Positions 62,843 through 64,000 of a stretch of 64,000 nt of DNA are shown piece by piece. The notes under the pieces were generated by a model. That model saw only the letters and a list, made by a program, of their open reading frames with translations, was not told where the DNA came from and ran no database searches. Made by a program: the position numbers and the translations under genes. Numbering within the stretch: position 1 is the first letter of the stretch; every line of letters begins with the position of its first letter. Source of the DNA: Persicitalea jodogahamensis (GTDB lineage Bacteria; Bacteroidota; Bacteroidia; Cytophagales; Spirosomataceae); assembly GCF_014651615.1 (NCBI RefSeq), contig NZ_BMXF01000002.1, positions 537,439-601,438 on the forward strand, given 5' to 3'.

Positions 62843-64000
62843 TTGATTATAGAGACCGCGCAACGCACCCGGCAAACCTCGGAATACTATTTTTCGGTAA
62901 AACTTGCCGAAGTGCGCAAACTCATGGCCGAAGGCCACGACATAATAAATCTCGGCATCGGGAATCCGGATATGATGCCGTCAGAAAACACGCTTGCCGC
63001 GCTGAATGAAGCGGTTCATCGCCCCAACGCCCATGGGTACCAGCCTTATGTAGGTATTCCATCGTTCAGGGAAGCCATTGCAGACCATTATGCCCGCACC
63101 TATGGGGTGACGCTCAACCCGACTACTGAAATCCTGCCGTTGATTGGCTCCAAGGAAGGTATCACGCACATTTCGCTCACTTTTCTGGACCCCGACGACG
63201 AAGTGCTGGTGCCTGAGTTGGGCTATCCGGCCTACCGCGCCGTAAGCCAGATGGTGGGCGCCGTGGTGAAAGAATATCCGCTGCGCGAAAACTACGGTTG
63301 GCAACCCGATTGGGAAGCCATGGCCGCGCTGCTAACGCCCCGCACCAAAATCGTATGGCTCAACTATCCACACATGCCTACGGGTGCTCCCGCCACGCGC
63401 GAGCTGTTCGAGCAGGCGGTAGCTTTTGCCCAAAGCAATAAAGTTCTGCTTTGTCACGACAACCCTTACAGTCTGGTACTGAACAAGAAACCGCCGGTAA
63501 GTCTTCTATCGGTGCCGGGCGCCAGGGATGTGGCGATTGAGCTGAATTCCATGAGTAAGTCGCACAACATGGCTGGTTGGCGGCTGGGCTGGCTGGCGGC
63601 AGAGAAACCTTACGTGGACGCGATTTTGAAAATAAAAAGCAACGTGGATTCGGGGATGTTTCAGGGATTACAGGAAGCCGCGGCGGTGGCCCTTCAAAAT
63701 TCAGATGAATGGCATCGCCAGCGCAATGCTGTGTACGAAGGCCGTCTGGAAGCGGCCGAGGCTTTACTGACTACCCTTGGCTGTACATGGGACAAGTCGC
63801 AGGAAGGGATGTTTTTGTGGGGCAAACTACCTGAAACTACCAGCTCGGCAGAAAATTTGATCAATACCTTGCTCACTGAAAAGCACGTTTTCATCGCCCC
63901 TGGTTTCATCTTTGGTCCCAAAGGGCAGCGTTACATTCGTCTCTCGCTATGCACACCGAAAGAGCGAATTTGGGAAGCCGTGGAGAGGGTGAAGGGACAA
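62843..64000 (+). CDS. Class I/II PLP-dependent aminotransferase, 3' end cut by the window
   Basis: Cytoplasmic PLP enzyme that transfers amino groups between amino and keto acids. The N-terminal half shows EVRKLMAEGHDIINLGIGNP, HGYQPYVGIPSFREAIADHY and LIGSKEGITHISLTFLDPDD. The PLP-lysine region SMSKSHNMAGWRLGW has the Schiff-base Lys239 (counted from TTG 62843). The last codons in the window are VERVKGQ with no stop. There is no ATG before 62924, which lies inside the conserved start, so TTG 62843 (IIETAQRTRQTSEYYFS) is the likely start. GTG and TTG codons further up are possible. Confidence 0.88.
   Translation, partial: MIIETAQRTRQTSEYYFSVKLAEVRKLMAEGHDIINLGIGNPDMMPSENTLAALNEAVHRPNAHGYQPYVGIPSFREAIADHYARTYGVTLNPTTEILPLIGSKEGITHISLTFLDPDDEVLVPELGYPAYRAVSQMVGAVVKEYPLRENYGWQPDWEAMAALLTPRTKIVWLNYPHMPTGAPATRELFEQAVAFAQSNKVLLCHDNPYSLVLNKKPPVSLLSVPGARDVAIELNSMSKSHNMAGWRLGWLAAEKPYVDAILKIKSNVDSGMFQGLQEAAAVALQNSDEWHRQRNAVYEGRLEAAEALLTTLGCTWDKSQEGMFLWGKLPETTSSAENLINTLLTEKHVFIAPGFIFGPKGQRYIRLSLCTPKERIWEAVERVKGQ

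Noticed and set aside
1-64000. CRISPR array or insertion sequence
   Set aside because: No regularly spaced identical repeats and no transposase-like protein was seen.

Overview
The window looks like a chromosomal segment of a Bacteroidota bacterium, most likely Cytophagales (Spirosomataceae-like). The grounds are a SusC/SusD pair, a Na+-translocating NADH:quinone reductase operon with its flavin transferase, FtsX-like permeases of the long Bacteroidota type, DUF5916 and DUF4136 proteins, many lipoproteins with a Bacteroidota-style lipobox, and starts without clear Shine-Dalgarno sequences. It is mostly ordinary core genome with small accessory patches. No tRNA, rRNA, CRISPR array, insertion sequence or prophage was seen. 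Both edge genes are cut by the window: a histidine kinase on the left and an aminotransferase on the right. Layout: 1-6.4 kb has a two-component pair (kinase, OmpR-type regulator), a surface CarboxypepD_reg protein, an M23 peptidase, a POT peptide transporter and a MaoC hydratase. 6.5-8.3 kb is accessory: two tandem secreted paralogs that share an almost identical N-terminal part and differ in the C-terminal part, then a gene that appears frameshifted. 8.3-14.2 kb has a sugar isomerase-like protein, a DUF423 protein and the cell-elongation operon mrdA-rodA with an unusual kinase-like third gene. 14.3-22.8 kb has an SMP-30 lactonase, an AT-rich islet of small hypotheticals beside a truncated reading frame, yebC, an ElaA-like acetyltransferase, a lipocalin, metF behind a hairpin/T-run leader, an SGNH lipoprotein and an FGGY kinase. 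22.9-29.9 kb (minus strand) has recG, a SulP transporter with an extra C-terminal module, an MFS exporter and a TlpA-like thioredoxin lipoprotein. 30.0-35.3 kb is a partial division/cell-wall (dcw) cluster, rsmH-ftsL-ftsI-murE, which stops after murE. 35.4-36.9 kb holds an outer-membrane protein, degenerate remnants and a VOC protein. 37-44.4 kb is the nqrABCDEF-apbE operon. 44.7-52.1 kb has susC, susD, an acyltransferase-like membrane protein translationally coupled to susD, and an SBBP-repeat protein. 52.4-62.5 kb (minus strand) has a DUF5916 protein, a secreted alpha-barrel-like protein, two tandem 791-residue FtsX-type permeases and a DUF4136 lipoprotein. Working together: rsmH-ftsL-ftsI-murE with mrdA-rodA supply septal and lateral peptidoglycan synthesis. 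The Nqr operon couples NADH oxidation to Na+ export, and ApbE supplies the covalent FMN of NqrB and NqrC. SusCD with the coupled membrane protein suggests uptake of a glycan or other large substrate. Three patterns run through the whole window. The heptamer AAGTACC/GGTACTT is strongly over-represented. Several intergenic gaps carry hairpins built from short near-tandem words. One such hairpin unit lies over the upstream part of the rodA reading frame and another lies inside the nqr operon.
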